The notes: generated from the letters alone by a model not told the origin. A DNA stretch of 64,000 nucleotides from Collinsella aerofaciens ATCC 25986 (GCF_010509075.1 NZ_CP048433.1:2356001-2420000); one strand, 5' to 3'; numbered from the stretch's first letter, positions 40,952-49,915 are shown. Program-made: numbers and translations.

Positions 40952-40974
40952 GTTTCGCTTGTTGATTTCGATGC

Positions 40975-41562
40975 CTACATTTGTAGGAACAGTTCGTGGA
41001 GGCGGGTGTCTTCGTCGAGTTCGGGGTGGAAGGTTACGCCGAGCTGGTTGCCCTGGCGGGCGGCGACGATGCGCCCGTCGACTTTCGCTAAGGCCTTGGC
41101 GTCGCCGTGGACCTCGACGATTCGGGGCGCGCGGATAAATGTCAGCGGCACTTCACCGTCGATGCCGGCTACCTGCCCCTTGGTTCGAAAACTGCCGAGC
41201 TGCCTGCCGTAGGCATTGCGCTCGACAAGTACATCCATGGTTGCCAAACGCGGCGTGCCCTTATCGTCATGGGCGGCAAGGTCGTGAGCCAGCAGAATCA
41301 GGCCGGCGCAGGTGCCCAGGACGGGCATGCCTTCAGCGATACGGGCACAAAGCTCCTCGAGCACGCCCAACTCATCAAGCAGCTTCCCTTGAACGGTAGA
41401 CTCGCCGCCGGGAAGTACCAGACGGTCAAAGTCCTGCTTCAAATCAGCCGCCTGCCTCAGCTCAATACAACGTGCGCCCAGCTCGGACAGCCTCGCCTCG
41501 TGCTCGGCAAAAGCACCTTGGACCGCCAGCACGGCGACCGTTTGGTCTGCATAATCGCTCAT
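40975..41562 (-). CDS. pdxT: Pyridoxal 5'-phosphate synthase, glutaminase subunit
   Basis: The 195-residue class I glutaminase has nucleophile Cys85 in GTCAG, the VLPGGEST oxyanion block near residue 50, and the His-Glu pair in FHPELD. It makes ammonia from glutamine and channels it to PdxS. It follows pdxS by 20 bases in the same operon, with AAAGGATCG as the ribosome binding site. Confidence 0.95.
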   Translation of the reverse strand: MSDYADQTVAVLAVQGAFAEHEARLSELGARCIELRQAADLKQDFDRLVLPGGESTVQGKLLDELGVLEELCARIAEGMPVLGTCAGLILLAHDLAAHDDKGTPRLATMDVLVERNAYGRQLGSFRTKGQVAGIDGEVPLTFIRAPRIVEVHGDAKALAKVDGRIVAARQGNQLGVTFHPELDEDTRLHELFLQM

Positions 41563-41582
41563 GTGCGATCCTTTCTGCTGGA

Positions 41583-42473
41583 CTAGCGTCCGCGCTCCTC
41601 CATGATAATCTCGATCTCGTCGGCGTTGATGCCCACCATGGCCTCGCCCAGGTCCTCCGAAAGCTCGGCAATGAGCTTGGCATCGGTGAAGTTGGCCACG
41701 GCCTTGACGATGGCGGCTGCGCGCTTGGCGGGGTCGCCGCTCTTAAAGATGCCCGAGCCGACAAAGACGCCTTCGGCGCCCAGCTGCATCATCAGCGCGG
41801 CGTCGGCGGGGGTCGCTACGCCGCCGGCGGCAAAGTTCACGACGGGAAGCTTACCCGTGGCATGGACCTCACGCACCAGCTCGACCGGAACCTGCAGCTG
41901 CTTGGCTGCCTCAAAGAGCTCGTCGTCACGCAGGGCAACAACGTCGCGGATCTGCTTTTGGATCTTGCGCATGTGGCGCACGGCCTGGACCACGTCGCCC
42001 GTGCCCGGCTCGCCCTTGGTGCGGATCATCGTGGCGCCTTCGGCAACACGGCGCAGCGCCTCGCCCAGATCACGGGCGCCGCAGACAAACGGCACGTCAA
42101 ACTGGGTCTTGTCGATGTGATAGACGTCATCGGCAGGGGAGAGAACCTCGGACTCATCGATGTAGTCGATCTCGATGGCCTGCAGGACCTGCGCCTCGAC
42201 AATGTGGCCGATGCGGCACTTGGCCATAACAGGGATGGAGACGGCCTCCTGGATGCCCTTGATCATCTTGGGGTCGCTCATGCGCGAGACGCCGCCCGCG
42301 GCACGGATATCGGCCGGAATGCGCTCGAGTGCCATGACGGCGCAGGCGCCTGCCTCCTCGGCGATGCGCGCCTGCTCGGGTGTGGTGACGTCCATGATGA
42401 CGCCGCCCTTGAGCATCTGCGCGAGCTCGCGATTGAGTTTGACGCGATCGGCCTTGCTGGTCTGTTCTGCCAT
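41583..42473 (-). CDS. pdxS: Pyridoxal 5'-phosphate synthase, synthase subunit
   Basis: The 296-residue TIM-barrel enzyme builds PLP from ribose 5-phosphate, glyceraldehyde 3-phosphate and ammonia. It has the conserved [38 protein letters not shown] and [18 protein letters not shown] blocks. ATG 42473 follows AAGGGAGCAACC; a longer frame to 42515 lacks such a site. It is first in the pdxST operon, divergent from pdxR. Confidence 0.96.
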   Translation of the reverse strand: MAEQTSKADRVKLNRELAQMLKGGVIMDVTTPEQARIAEEAGACAVMALERIPADIRAAGGVSRMSDPKMIKGIQEAVSIPVMAKCRIGHIVEAQVLQAIEIDYIDESEVLSPADDVYHIDKTQFDVPFVCGARDLGEALRRVAEGATMIRTKGEPGTGDVVQAVRHMRKIQKQIRDVVALRDDELFEAAKQLQVPVELVREVHATGKLPVVNFAAGGVATPADAALMMQLGAEGVFVGSGIFKSGDPAKRAAAIVKAVANFTDAKLIAELSEDLGEAMVGINADEIEIIMEERGR

Positions 42474-42560
42474 GGTTGCTCCCTTGGTTGGCATGTGCAT
42501 TGCTTGACGGAACATCCTATCGGGGAGCTGGGTATGGCGAAATACTCAGTTTTCAAGATA

Positions 42561-42610
42561 ATAACAAGGTCAGACTAATACCAGATTGAATGGCTTAATA
42601 AGGTCAGGTG
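42561..42610. promoter_or_regulatory. PdxR-type operator, two direct repeats
   Basis: AAGGTCAG occurs at 42566-42573 and again at 42600-42607, 34 bp apart in the same orientation, preceded by AT-rich AATAAC and TTAAT. Direct repeats between pdxS and a MocR gene are the normal PdxR site design. Confidence 0.6.
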
Positions 42611-42618
42611 ATAGGCTC

Positions 42619-44058
42619 ATGCTTGACTACAATTTGGAAAAACGCGGCGAAGCATCGCTTTATGAGTATGTTTACCAGAAAATTCGAGATGATATTGTTG
42701 CTGGACGTATTGCGGCGGGGGAGCATCTTCCGTCTAAGCGCGCCTTTGCCAGTCATCTGGGAATCAGTGTCATTACCATCGAGAATGCATATAGCCAGTT
42801 ACTTGCCGAGGGCTATATTTGCTCAATGCCGCGTCGTGGCTACTACGCTTGCGAGCTTCCGGATGCACCGGTTTTGGCTTCGGCTGCGGAGGGCATCGAC
42901 CGAGATGCCGCCTCTGCGGGTCCCAGCGCGCATGATGTCAACGGACAGGTCGAGCGATTCGATGCACTTTCTCCTTCCGCTTTGGAGGCGGCGCGGCTTT
43001 GGCAAAGCGCACTACGGGCGACGCTGGCATCCGAAGATGAGCGCGAAATCTTTTCGCCCGCACCGGCGCAGGGCACCGCTCGGCTGCGACGCGCAATTGC
43101 TCACCACCTGCGTGGGACAAGGGGCATGAATGTCGATCCCAATAACATTGTTATCGGCGCGGGCGCCCAGCTGCTCGATACCATGTTGGTTCAGTTGCTT
43201 GGCGCTGACAAGGTGTATGCCGTTGAGGACCCGGGCTATTTACGTCTGACGCGCATCTATCAGGCTATGGGCTGCAAAGTTCGACATATCCCGTTGGATG
43301 ATGAGGGCGTGGACTTGAGCGCTCTGCAGAAAACCGGGACCGATGTACTTCATCTGATGCCGTCCCATCAGTATCCGACCGGCCTTGTGACGAGCATTGC
43401 GCGGCGCTATGCGCTTCTGAGCTGGGCCGCCGAGCGACCAGGTCGGTATCTCATCGAAGATGACTTTGATTGTGAGTTTCGCCTTGCCGGGAAGCCGATT
43501 CCCGCGCTCGCGTCGATCGATGCCGCCCAGTCGGTTATCTACACCAACACGTTTTCGAAGAGCCTTTCATCGGCGTTGCGTTTGGCGTACATGGTGTTGC
43601 CCGATGAGTTAATGGAGCGGTTTAGGCGCAACCTTGGTTTCTACGCCTCGTCGGTGAGCTCTGTTGATCAGGTCGCTTTGGCGCGTTTGCTGGAATCGGG
43701 TGATTACGAGCGACATGTGAACCGCGTGCGCGTTCGTGCTCGCGAGGCGCGTGATGGCCTGATGGCGCTTGTGCGGAAGGTATTTCCGGCAGGAGAGGTC
43801 TCGATCGAGCATGCAGACGCGGGCCTTTACTGTATCGTGGTTGCGGAGCGTGGAGCGGGCGGAAGCTCTTTTGTGCGGGCCCTCACGCGCTCGAGTATCC
43901 CTTTTGTCGATATCAGTGACTGTTATTGGTGTGCCGATGGCGCATCTGTCCCTGAAAACTCAAGTCAAATTCTTGTTCAGTATGACGATTTGAGTCCAAA
44001 AGCGCTAAATACCTTGGAATCGCAGCTAATGGGAGCACTCTGCAACCTAAGTGAGTAG
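42619..44058 (+). CDS. pdxR: MocR-family regulator PdxR
   Basis: The 479-residue protein has a GntR-type winged helix (KIRDDIVAGRIAAGEHLPSK, LGISVITIENAYSQL) and a fold-type I aminotransferase-like domain. The PLP lysine lies in TNTFSKSLSSALRLAYMV. PdxR senses PLP and activates pdxST. ATG 42619 is preferred over an ATG at 42586. The final codons CTA AGT GAG TAG are supplied by a 122-bp repeat, so the original C-terminus was probably different. Confidence 0.9.
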   Translation: MLDYNLEKRGEASLYEYVYQKIRDDIVAGRIAAGEHLPSKRAFASHLGISVITIENAYSQLLAEGYICSMPRRGYYACELPDAPVLASAAEGIDRDAASAGPSAHDVNGQVERFDALSPSALEAARLWQSALRATLASEDEREIFSPAPAQGTARLRRAIAHHLRGTRGMNVDPNNIVIGAGAQLLDTMLVQLLGADKVYAVEDPGYLRLTRIYQAMGCKVRHIPLDDEGVDLSALQKTGTDVLHLMPSHQYPTGLVTSIARRYALLSWAAERPGRYLIEDDFDCEFRLAGKPIPALASIDAAQSVIYTNTFSKSLSSALRLAYMVLPDELMERFRRNLGFYASSVSSVDQVALARLLESGDYERHVNRVRVRAREARDGLMALVRKVFPAGEVSIEHADAGLYCIVVAERGAGGSSFVRALTRSSIPFVDISDCYWCADGASVPENSSQILVQYDDLSPKALNTLESQLMGALCNLSE

Positions 44059-44168
44059 GCTTTTGGAACTTTGGCGACCAGGCAGTTTTGTAACAAGCTA
44101 TCTACCTGCGGTTTTGAAAAGCAGGATGACCGGGCTGCTCGGGATGTTCAAAAAAGTCTACTCACTTG
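44047..44168 (+). repeat. Long-hairpin element, copy A (122 bp)
   Basis: It starts CTAAGTGAGTAGGCTTTT and ends AAAAGTCTACTCACTTG, with an internal TACCTGCGGTTTT. The ends are inverted complements and more pairing continues inside. Its first bases encode the last residues and stop of PdxR. Copies B and C share length, ends and core. Confidence 0.85.
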
Positions 44169-44349
44169 TCGCGCAAAGCTTCTGCATGAGAAAAAATGGG
44201 GTTTTCAACAGAACTTCGTCCAGCTCTCGGCAAGCTTTTGGCCAGTTGGGGAGGGCTGTTGAAAACTTGGCAGTCCGTTCGGCACCATTTTTGGCGCGTT
44301 CGCGCCAATGCGTGACTGACTGGGTTGAAATTCGTGTTTTCCTGTGCCT
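44169..44349 (+). other. Spacer between copy A and the AbiEi/DUF559-like gene
   Basis: No gene is visible. It contains an 11-bp perfect inverted repeat GTTTTCAACAG (44201-44211) and CTGTTGAAAAC (44256-44266) and presumably the promoter of the following gene. Confidence 0.4.
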
Positions 44350-45477
44350 ATGAAAGATCTACTTTGTGACATATCGGCTTTTAGGTACTGGCGTTTGCCC
44401 CCTCAGGTCCGCGCTCTGTGTCCGCCGCTTCCACGACCGGAAGAAGACCGGCAGCGATATGATCTCGCCCGCAACCCGACGGCTGCGGTCGCGCTCGGTT
44501 TTCCGTTGTATACATTGGTTCAGACGAGAAACAAACGGACTTGTCCTACCAGCATTAGGCAGCGGCTGTTCCTTGGTGAGCCCCCCAGGGAATCCGTGCT
44601 GGAAACGGAGCATGGATTTTTGATTACGTCTCCTCTACTGACGGCATTCATCATGTCGCGGCATCTGACGGATCTTCAGCTTCTTTTGGTATTGGCGGAG
44701 ATGTGCGGCTTGTTTGCGGTGTGCGCTCTGCCGGCGGCACTTGAGGCGGAGCTTACGCGTGCAATTGATTCGGGCGCGATTTCGACAACGTTCGGTTGGG
44801 AGCGCTGCCCGTCCGAGGGCGGCACCGCCTCAAATTTATGGCGTCGAGACGCTTTGGTTTTGGGCGGAGACCTTGACCGTTTTTGTTCAGATGTTTGCGG
44901 GATGCGTTACGGCAATAGATTTATGGCGGTATCGCAACTCGTTCCATTGGGTGCCGCGTCGCCTTTTGAGGTTGAGGCGTATTTGTTGCTTGGACTGCCG
45001 CGATCCTTGGGAGGCGAAGGGTTTTGCGGCATAGAACTCAATGTCGAAGTGACGTTAAGCACAAGTGCTCGAGCGATTGTTGGAAAGTCCCGTGTGTATA
45101 TCGATCTACTTTTGTCTTCGCCGGACGGCAGACGACAGGTGGCCATTGAATGTCAGGGAAAGGCCTCGCACGGACGCGCAGGGGATGGCTTGCGTGACGC
45201 TGACCGCATGACGGCCCTTCAGGCCATGGGCTACGATGTGCTTCTCCTGACACACAGACAGATATCCGATGAGGATAGATTCCGCGCGATCGTTAAGGCC
45301 GTATACAGGATGCTCGATGCTGAATATCGTGATAAAAGCTCAGATGAGCAAAGGGCCGAGGCATTGCTCCGGTCTGAACTATTTGTTGACTGGACAAAAT
45401 TGGGAGTAATCGACGGAAAGATGCCCGCTAGACACAAAATGGCTCGATCGTGGACGGCTGCGGTTCTAAGTGAGTAG
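44350..45477 (+). CDS. Orphan AbiEi/DUF559-like protein with PD-(D/E)xK-type domain
   Basis: The 375-residue protein looks like an actinobacterial AbiEi-antitoxin/DUF559-type protein. The N-terminal half contains FLITSPLLTAFIMSRHLTD, resembling the VTSPxRTLxDLAR block. The C-terminal 120 residues have SPFEVEAYLLLG, a YIDLLL aspartate, the VAIECQGKASH strand and RDADRMTALQAMGYDVLLLT, which fits a Vsr/PD-(D/E)xK nuclease fold. No toxin gene is adjacent. It is bracketed by repeat copies A and B, and its last codons and stop (LSE-TAG) come from copy B. GTG 44344 and ATG 44350 are both possible starts. Family assignment is by pattern only. Confidence 0.6.
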   Translation: MKDLLCDISAFRYWRLPPQVRALCPPLPRPEEDRQRYDLARNPTAAVALGFPLYTLVQTRNKRTCPTSIRQRLFLGEPPRESVLETEHGFLITSPLLTAFIMSRHLTDLQLLLVLAEMCGLFAVCALPAALEAELTRAIDSGAISTTFGWERCPSEGGTASNLWRRDALVLGGDLDRFCSDVCGMRYGNRFMAVSQLVPLGAASPFEVEAYLLLGLPRSLGGEGFCGIELNVEVTLSTSARAIVGKSRVYIDLLLSSPDGRRQVAIECQGKASHGRAGDGLRDADRMTALQAMGYDVLLLTHRQISDEDRFRAIVKAVYRMLDAEYRDKSSDEQRAEALLRSELFVDWTKLGVIDGKMPARHKMARSWTAAVLSE

Positions 45478-45588
45478 ACTTTTGGCACTTTGGCGACCAA
45501 GCCGTTTTGCAACAAGTCATTTACCTGCGGCTTTATAAAGCAATATGGGTGGTGTGCTCGGCAAGTTCCAAAAAGTCTACTCACTTAG
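45466..45588 (+). repeat. Long-hairpin element, copy B (123 bp)
   Basis: It starts CTAAGTGAGTAGACTTTTGG and ends CCAAAAAGTCTACTCACTTAG. The pairing continues inward (ACTT on the left, AAGT on the right). It has the same orientation as copy A, 1,419 bp downstream. Confidence 0.85.
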
Positions 45589-45656
45589 TTTTTGACGAGA
45601 AGCCGATGCCGAAGGCGGTCCTATTTCAGGGCGTTAACAAGTTCGTGAGGCACGAA

Positions 45657-45685
45657 AAAGGCCCGAACCAATACGGTCCGGGCCT
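45657..45685 (-). terminator. Rubrerythrin terminator
   Basis: AGGCCCGAACC (45659-45669) pairs with GGTCCGGGCCT (45675-45685); on the minus strand it ends in TTTTT. Confidence 0.8.
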
Positions 45686-45719
45686 CATCGAGCTTGAGGT
45701 TATGTCTCAGGCGGTTGGC

Positions 45720-46280
45720 TTAGCCAAAGTAGCGCTTGAGCAGGCCGGCGAAAGCCTTGCCGTGGCGGGCCTCGTCGCGAGCCATCTCGTGCACGGTGTC
45801 GTGGATGGCATCGAGGCCGGCGGCCTTGGCACGCTTGGCAAGATCGGTCTTGCCGGCGGTGGCGCCGTTCTCGGCCTCAACGCGCATCTCGAGGTTCTTC
45901 TTGGTGGAGTCGGTCACGACCTCGCCCAGGAGCTCGGCGAACTTGGCGGCATGCTCGGCCTCCTCGTGGGCAGCCTTTTCCCAGTACAGGCCGATCTCGG
46001 GATAGCCCTCGCGATGAGCGACGCGAGCCATGGCCAGGTACATACCGACCTCGGAGCACTCGCCCTCAAAGTTGGCGCGCAGGTCGGCAACGATGTCCTC
46101 AGAGACACCCTCCATCTTGGCGACGCCCACGACGTGCTCAGCGGCCCACTCGAGCTGGCCCTCCTCCTGCTTCAGGAAACGAGAACCGGGAACGCCGCAC
46201 TGGGGGCACTTAAAATCCTCGGGCAGCTGGTCGCCGTCGAACTCTTCCACATAACCGCAAACGGGGCAAACAAACTTCAT
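45720..46280 (-). CDS. Reverse-type rubrerythrin (NADH peroxidase)
   Basis: The 186-residue protein has an N-terminal rubredoxin domain (CPVCGY and CPQCGVP) followed by a ferritin-like di-iron domain. Glu/His motifs include [23 protein letters not shown] and [13 protein letters not shown]. This order is reversed compared with classical rubrerythrin and is typical of peroxide-detoxifying enzymes in anaerobes. ATG 46280 follows AAAGGATCGAATC. It acts in the cytoplasm and takes electrons from NADH through a reductase. Confidence 0.9.
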   Translation of the reverse strand: MKFVCPVCGYVEEFDGDQLPEDFKCPQCGVPGSRFLKQEEGQLEWAAEHVVGVAKMEGVSEDIVADLRANFEGECSEVGMYLAMARVAHREGYPEIGLYWEKAAHEEAEHAAKFAELLGEVVTDSTKKNLEMRVEAENGATAGKTDLAKRAKAAGLDAIHDTVHEMARDEARHGKAFAGLLKRYFG

Positions 46281-46536
46281 GATTCGATCCTTTCGATCGA
46301 TGGCGATTGCGCGCTCGTCCGGTCCCGTAAGGGCCCTCTCCGGACGTGCGTCTTGACGAGTTCTATTATCCATAAATGCAACCAAATGTGAAGCCTATTA
46401 GGAATGATTTTTAATAAAACAATTTTGAGATATGAAGATGTTGATTGATTAACGATTGGCAGGCCGTCTTTGACCGCCGCTGAGTACAATCGGGCGAGCA
46501 AATGTTGACCTATCAACAAATGAAGGAGTTTCCTTT

Positions 46537-47757
46537 ATGCATCTAGCCCGTCGTGCCTGGTGCCGAACATATCAGACGGTTTTTCGCATTGCATTGCCGA
46601 TCCTGCCCTATACCGAGCCGCGCATTTTAGAGCATGCCGAGGATGTGCCCGCGGTGCTTCAAAAGCGCTCGATCCAGAAGGTCCTTATCGTGACGGATCC
46701 CGGCATTGCCCGTCTGGGGCTCACGGCACCGCTCGAGACGGCGCTCGCATGCAGGGGGATTGGCGTTACGGTCTATGCCGAAACGCGTGCGAACCCCACG
46801 GTCTCAAACGTGGAAGAAGCGGCGTCCCTGTATCGAGAGCGCGCCTGCCAGGCCATTATCGGCTTTGGCGGTGGCTCGGCCATGGACTGCGCCAAGGGTG
46901 TGGGGGCGCGCATTGCGCAGCCAAACAAGCCCATCAATAAGATGCGCGGGCTGCTGCGGATTCATCGTCGTCTGCCGCTGCTCATTGCCGTTCCCACCAC
47001 GGCAGGCACGGGAAGCGAGGTCACGCTTGCGGCGGTAATTACCGATGACGAGACGCACTACAAGTACCCCATTAACGACTTTGTGCTTATCCCGCGCTTT
47101 GCGGTGCACGACCCTGAGTTTACGCGCGGTCTGCCCGCCTCCATTACGGGGCGGACGGGCATGGATGCCCTGACGCATGCCGTCGAGGCGTTTATCGGGC
47201 GAAGTACTACGCCCTATACGCGCAAGATGGCGCGACAGGCGGTGCAGCTCATCCACGACAATTTGCTCGAGGCCTATGAACATGGCGACAACATGCGTGC
47301 ACGTCGCAATATGCTTTCGGCTGCGTATAAGGCGGGCGTTGCGTTTACCCGCTCCTATGTCGGATATGTGCATGCCATCGCGCACAGTCTGGGCGGCCGA
47401 TACGGAATTCCGCACGGTTTGGCCAACGCGATCATCCTGCCGCACATGCTTCGCGCTTATGGTGACGCCGCCGCCCCCAAGCTTGCCGATCTTGCTCGCA
47501 TGGCGGGCATTGCGCCGGCTACCGCGCAGGACAGTCTTGCGGCCGAGGCCTTTATCGATTGGGTCGACCGCATGAACGAGGCCCTGGGAATCCCCAAATA
47601 TGTCTCGGGTATTCGCCGCTCCGATATTCCGCAAATGGCGGCCCATGCCGATGCCGAGGCCAATCCCCTGTATCCCGTTCCGCTTCTAATGGATCGCTTG
47701 GAGCTCGAGCATATGTACGAAGTCGTTGCGGGTGGTATGTTTGAGGGCGAGAACTAG
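46537..47757 (+). CDS. Iron-containing alcohol dehydrogenase
   Basis: The 406-residue protein has the NAD-binding FGGGSAMDCAKGVGA and VPTTAGTGSEVT blocks. The metal-binding part is GMDALTHAVEAFIG followed by VGYVHAIAHSLGGRYGIPHGLANAIILPHM, with Asp and three His. It reduces an aldehyde or oxidises an alcohol with NAD(P). The aldehyde dehydrogenase follows eight bases later, so the two probably act in one pathway between alcohol and acid. Confidence 0.9.
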   Translation: MHLARRAWCRTYQTVFRIALPILPYTEPRILEHAEDVPAVLQKRSIQKVLIVTDPGIARLGLTAPLETALACRGIGVTVYAETRANPTVSNVEEAASLYRERACQAIIGFGGGSAMDCAKGVGARIAQPNKPINKMRGLLRIHRRLPLLIAVPTTAGTGSEVTLAAVITDDETHYKYPINDFVLIPRFAVHDPEFTRGLPASITGRTGMDALTHAVEAFIGRSTTPYTRKMARQAVQLIHDNLLEAYEHGDNMRARRNMLSAAYKAGVAFTRSYVGYVHAIAHSLGGRYGIPHGLANAIILPHMLRAYGDAAAPKLADLARMAGIAPATAQDSLAAEAFIDWVDRMNEALGIPKYVSGIRRSDIPQMAAHADAEANPLYPVPLLMDRLELEHMYEVVAGGMFEGEN

Positions 47758-47765
47758 GAGGGTCT

Positions 47766-49145
47766 ATGAACACCGAGGAAATTGCGCGCATTGTCGGCGA
47801 TCAGCGCGCCTACTTTAAGACGCACGCCACGTTTGATGTCGATGCTCGACGTCGTGCGCTCGTGGGTTTACGCGATGCGGTGCGTGCCCATGAGGCCGAT
47901 ATTGCCCATGCGCTCAAGACCGATTTGGGAAAGTCGCATGACGAGGCCTATATGTGCGAGATCGGCACGTCGCTTTCCGAGATTCGACATCAGATCGCTC
48001 ACGTGGCTCGGTGGAGTCGTCCGCGCCTGCGTCCGTGCGATCTCGCTAACGCCGTGAGCGCGTGCAAAACGCAAGCCGTGCCCTATGGCGTCACGCTCAT
48101 CATGGCTCCGTGGAACTACCCGTTTTTGCTAACACTCGAGCCGCTCGCCGGCGCCCTTGCCGCGGGCAATACCGTGGTCATCAAGCCGAGTGCCTATGCT
48201 CCGGCATCGAGCGCGGTGCTCAAGCAAATCTGTGAAGAGGCATTTGATCCGCGCCTGGTGACGGTTGTCGAGGGCGGGCGCGCCGAGAACGAAGCGTTGC
48301 TCGATGAGTGCTGGGACAAGATCTTCTTTACCGGTAGCGTTCCGGTCGGCAAGCTCGTCATGGAGCGCGCAAGTAAAAACCTTACGCCCGTGACGCTTGA
48401 GCTGGGCGGAAAGAGTCCCTGTATCGTGGATGCGACGGCAAACTTGAAGGTTGCGGCACGGCGTATCGCCTTTGGTAAGTGGCTCAACGTGGGGCAGACC
48501 TGCGTGGCGCCCGACTACCTACTGGTCGATGCGCGCGTGCACGATGAGCTGCTGGACCTTATCAAGGAGGAGGCCCGCCGTATGTTTGGCGAGCATCCGC
48601 TCGATAACGAGGATTACGGGCATATCGTCAACGCCAAGCATTTTGCGCGCGTGCGCGGGCTGATCGATCCCGATAAGGTCGTGCTTGGAGGCACCGCGCG
48701 GGAGACTTCGCTGAAGATCGAGCCGACGATTTTGGACGGCGTGACCCCCGATGACGCCGTGATGCAGGAGGAGATCTTCGGTCCCATCTTGCCGGTGCTG
48801 ACGTTTGAGAGCCTAGACGAGGCCGAAGCGTTTATTACGGATCGTCCGACGCCGCTGGCTCTGTATATCTTTAGCCAGGATCGCGCAGTTCAGCAGCGCT
48901 TCGTGCGTTACGTGCCCTTTGGCGGCGGCTGCGTCAACGACACGATTATGCACTTGGCTACGAGCCATATGGGCTTTGGTGGCATGGGTGCGAGCGGTAT
49001 GGGGCAGTACCATGGACGCGAGAGCTTCGATACGTTTAGCCACAAGAAGAGCATCGTGAACAAGGCAACGTGGCTGGACGTGCCATTCCGCTATGCTCCT
49101 TACGCAAGCTGGAAGCACAAGTTCGTGCGCATGTTTGTGCATTAG
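47766..49145 (+). CDS. Aldehyde dehydrogenase, class 3-like
   Basis: The 459-residue NAD(P)-dependent enzyme has APWNYPF, NTVVIKPSAYAPASSAV, FFTGSVPVGKLV, the catalytic Glu in TLELGGKSPC and the catalytic Cys in GQTCVAPDY. The length and lack of an N-terminal extension match class 3 family members. Its C-terminus is short and basic rather than clearly membrane-spanning. The ATG follows AGGAGGGTCT. It is the second gene of an operon with the alcohol dehydrogenase. Confidence 0.9.
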   Translation: MNTEEIARIVGDQRAYFKTHATFDVDARRRALVGLRDAVRAHEADIAHALKTDLGKSHDEAYMCEIGTSLSEIRHQIAHVARWSRPRLRPCDLANAVSACKTQAVPYGVTLIMAPWNYPFLLTLEPLAGALAAGNTVVIKPSAYAPASSAVLKQICEEAFDPRLVTVVEGGRAENEALLDECWDKIFFTGSVPVGKLVMERASKNLTPVTLELGGKSPCIVDATANLKVAARRIAFGKWLNVGQTCVAPDYLLVDARVHDELLDLIKEEARRMFGEHPLDNEDYGHIVNAKHFARVRGLIDPDKVVLGGTARETSLKIEPTILDGVTPDDAVMQEEIFGPILPVLTFESLDEAEAFITDRPTPLALYIFSQDRAVQQRFVRYVPFGGGCVNDTIMHLATSHMGFGGMGASGMGQYHGRESFDTFSHKKSIVNKATWLDVPFRYAPYASWKHKFVRMFVH

Positions 49146-49153
49146 AAAAGGGC

Positions 49154-49191
49154 GCAGGTAATACGAACAAGTGTTCCTATTACCTGCATTT
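49154..49191 (+). terminator. Terminator of the dehydrogenase operon
   Basis: GCAGGTAATACGAACA (49154-49169) pairs with TGTTCCTATTACCTGC (49172-49187) with one mismatch, then ATTTT. Confidence 0.75.
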
Positions 49192-49250
49192 TGCGTTAGA
49201 CTACTGTTATGGAGCACGGATGGGCCAACTCCCTTTAGAAGGGATTTGGT

Positions 49251-49334
49251 ATGAACGTAAGCGATGTTATTTCGTTATTGGCGTTGTTGATTGCGGCTAT
49301 CGAACTCGGTCTGTTTATCGGCCGAATGAAATAG
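49251..49334 (+). CDS. Possible 27-residue holin-like type I toxin
   Basis: An ATG follows AGAAGGGATTTGGT and opens a frame for MNVSDVISLLALLIAAIELG followed by LFIGRMK. One hydrophobic helix spans residues 7-24 with a basic end. This is the design of the small holin-like toxins of Gram-positive bacteria. The downstream region holds short GC hairpins: GCCG/CGGC at 49334-49362, then GGCA..ACCCG with CGGGTGCC at 49394-49418. In type I systems these positions hold terminators or antisense RNA. It is isolated from any larger gene. Confidence 0.45.
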   Translation: MNVSDVISLLALLIAAIELGLFIGRMK

Positions 49335-49570
49335 CCGCCCCCGCGTAAGCGAAGACGGCCACTTCTCACGATGAAAACGTGTATCGGAGTTGGCAAGACC
49401 CGCGGCAACGGGTGCCATCCGTGTTCCTATCTTATCTGCAAGCGTTCTGTCGCGCAAGCGTTGAGGCAAACGATTGAAGGACGCAGACAGGATGTATTTG
49501 TGTCCGCATGGGACCGTAGACTTCTCAATAAGGTTACACACCGGTTTATCCGGCCGTTAGAGGAGCTGCT
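49335..49570 (+). other. Non-coding stretch between the small peptide and the HIRAN gene
   Basis: No convincing gene is visible. The first 85 bases contain the two small hairpins noted for the toxin candidate. The remainder leads to an AGAGGAGCTGCT ribosome binding site. Confidence 0.4.
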
Positions 49571-49897
49571 ATGTACGAGCCTTCACGTGTTCTTCTGTCA
49601 TTTCACATTGCAGGATTTCAGTATGCCGATGGCGCCTTGGTCCTGGGCGATCTTAAAGCGGGCGATAAGCTGACGCTGTGTGCCGAGCGCGATAATCCCC
49701 ATGACCCTGAGGTGGTTGCGATTTATTACGGCAACACCAAGCTTGGCTATGTTCCGGGAAACGAGGTCGGCCCGCTGTCCTTGATGATGTATTACGGCCA
49801 CGAGGACGTATTTGAGGCCCGCGTGCAACAGGTTGCCCCCGAGCGCAGCCCGTGGCATCAGGTGCGCGTTGGGCTCTATGTGGTGGATGCTCGCTAG
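49571..49897 (+). CDS. HIRAN-domain protein
   Basis: The 108-residue protein is almost entirely a HIRAN domain. It has FHIAGFQYADGALVLGDLK, the LTLCAERDNPHDPEVVAIYY block, and GYVPGNEVGPLSLMM. HIRAN domains bind DNA ends or stalled forks in larger proteins, while stand-alone versions are common in bacteria and poorly studied. The ATG follows AGAGGAGCTGCT. The next small gene begins 18 bases after its stop. Confidence 0.85.
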   Translation: MYEPSRVLLSFHIAGFQYADGALVLGDLKAGDKLTLCAERDNPHDPEVVAIYYGNTKLGYVPGNEVGPLSLMMYYGHEDVFEARVQQVAPERSPWHQVRVGLYVVDAR

Positions 49898-49915
49898 TCG
49901 GCAAGGGAGGCGGCC

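Noticed and set aside
44047-44168. Small protein encoded inside the long-hairpin element (frame beginning SRLLELWRP)
   Set aside because: Copies A and C keep a similar frame but copy B has a stop in it, and conservation follows the hairpin arms better than codons.
44047-45588. Element copies considered as integron attC sites
   Set aside because: The GTTRRRY core sites and an integron integrase are absent. The cassette idea is kept only by analogy.
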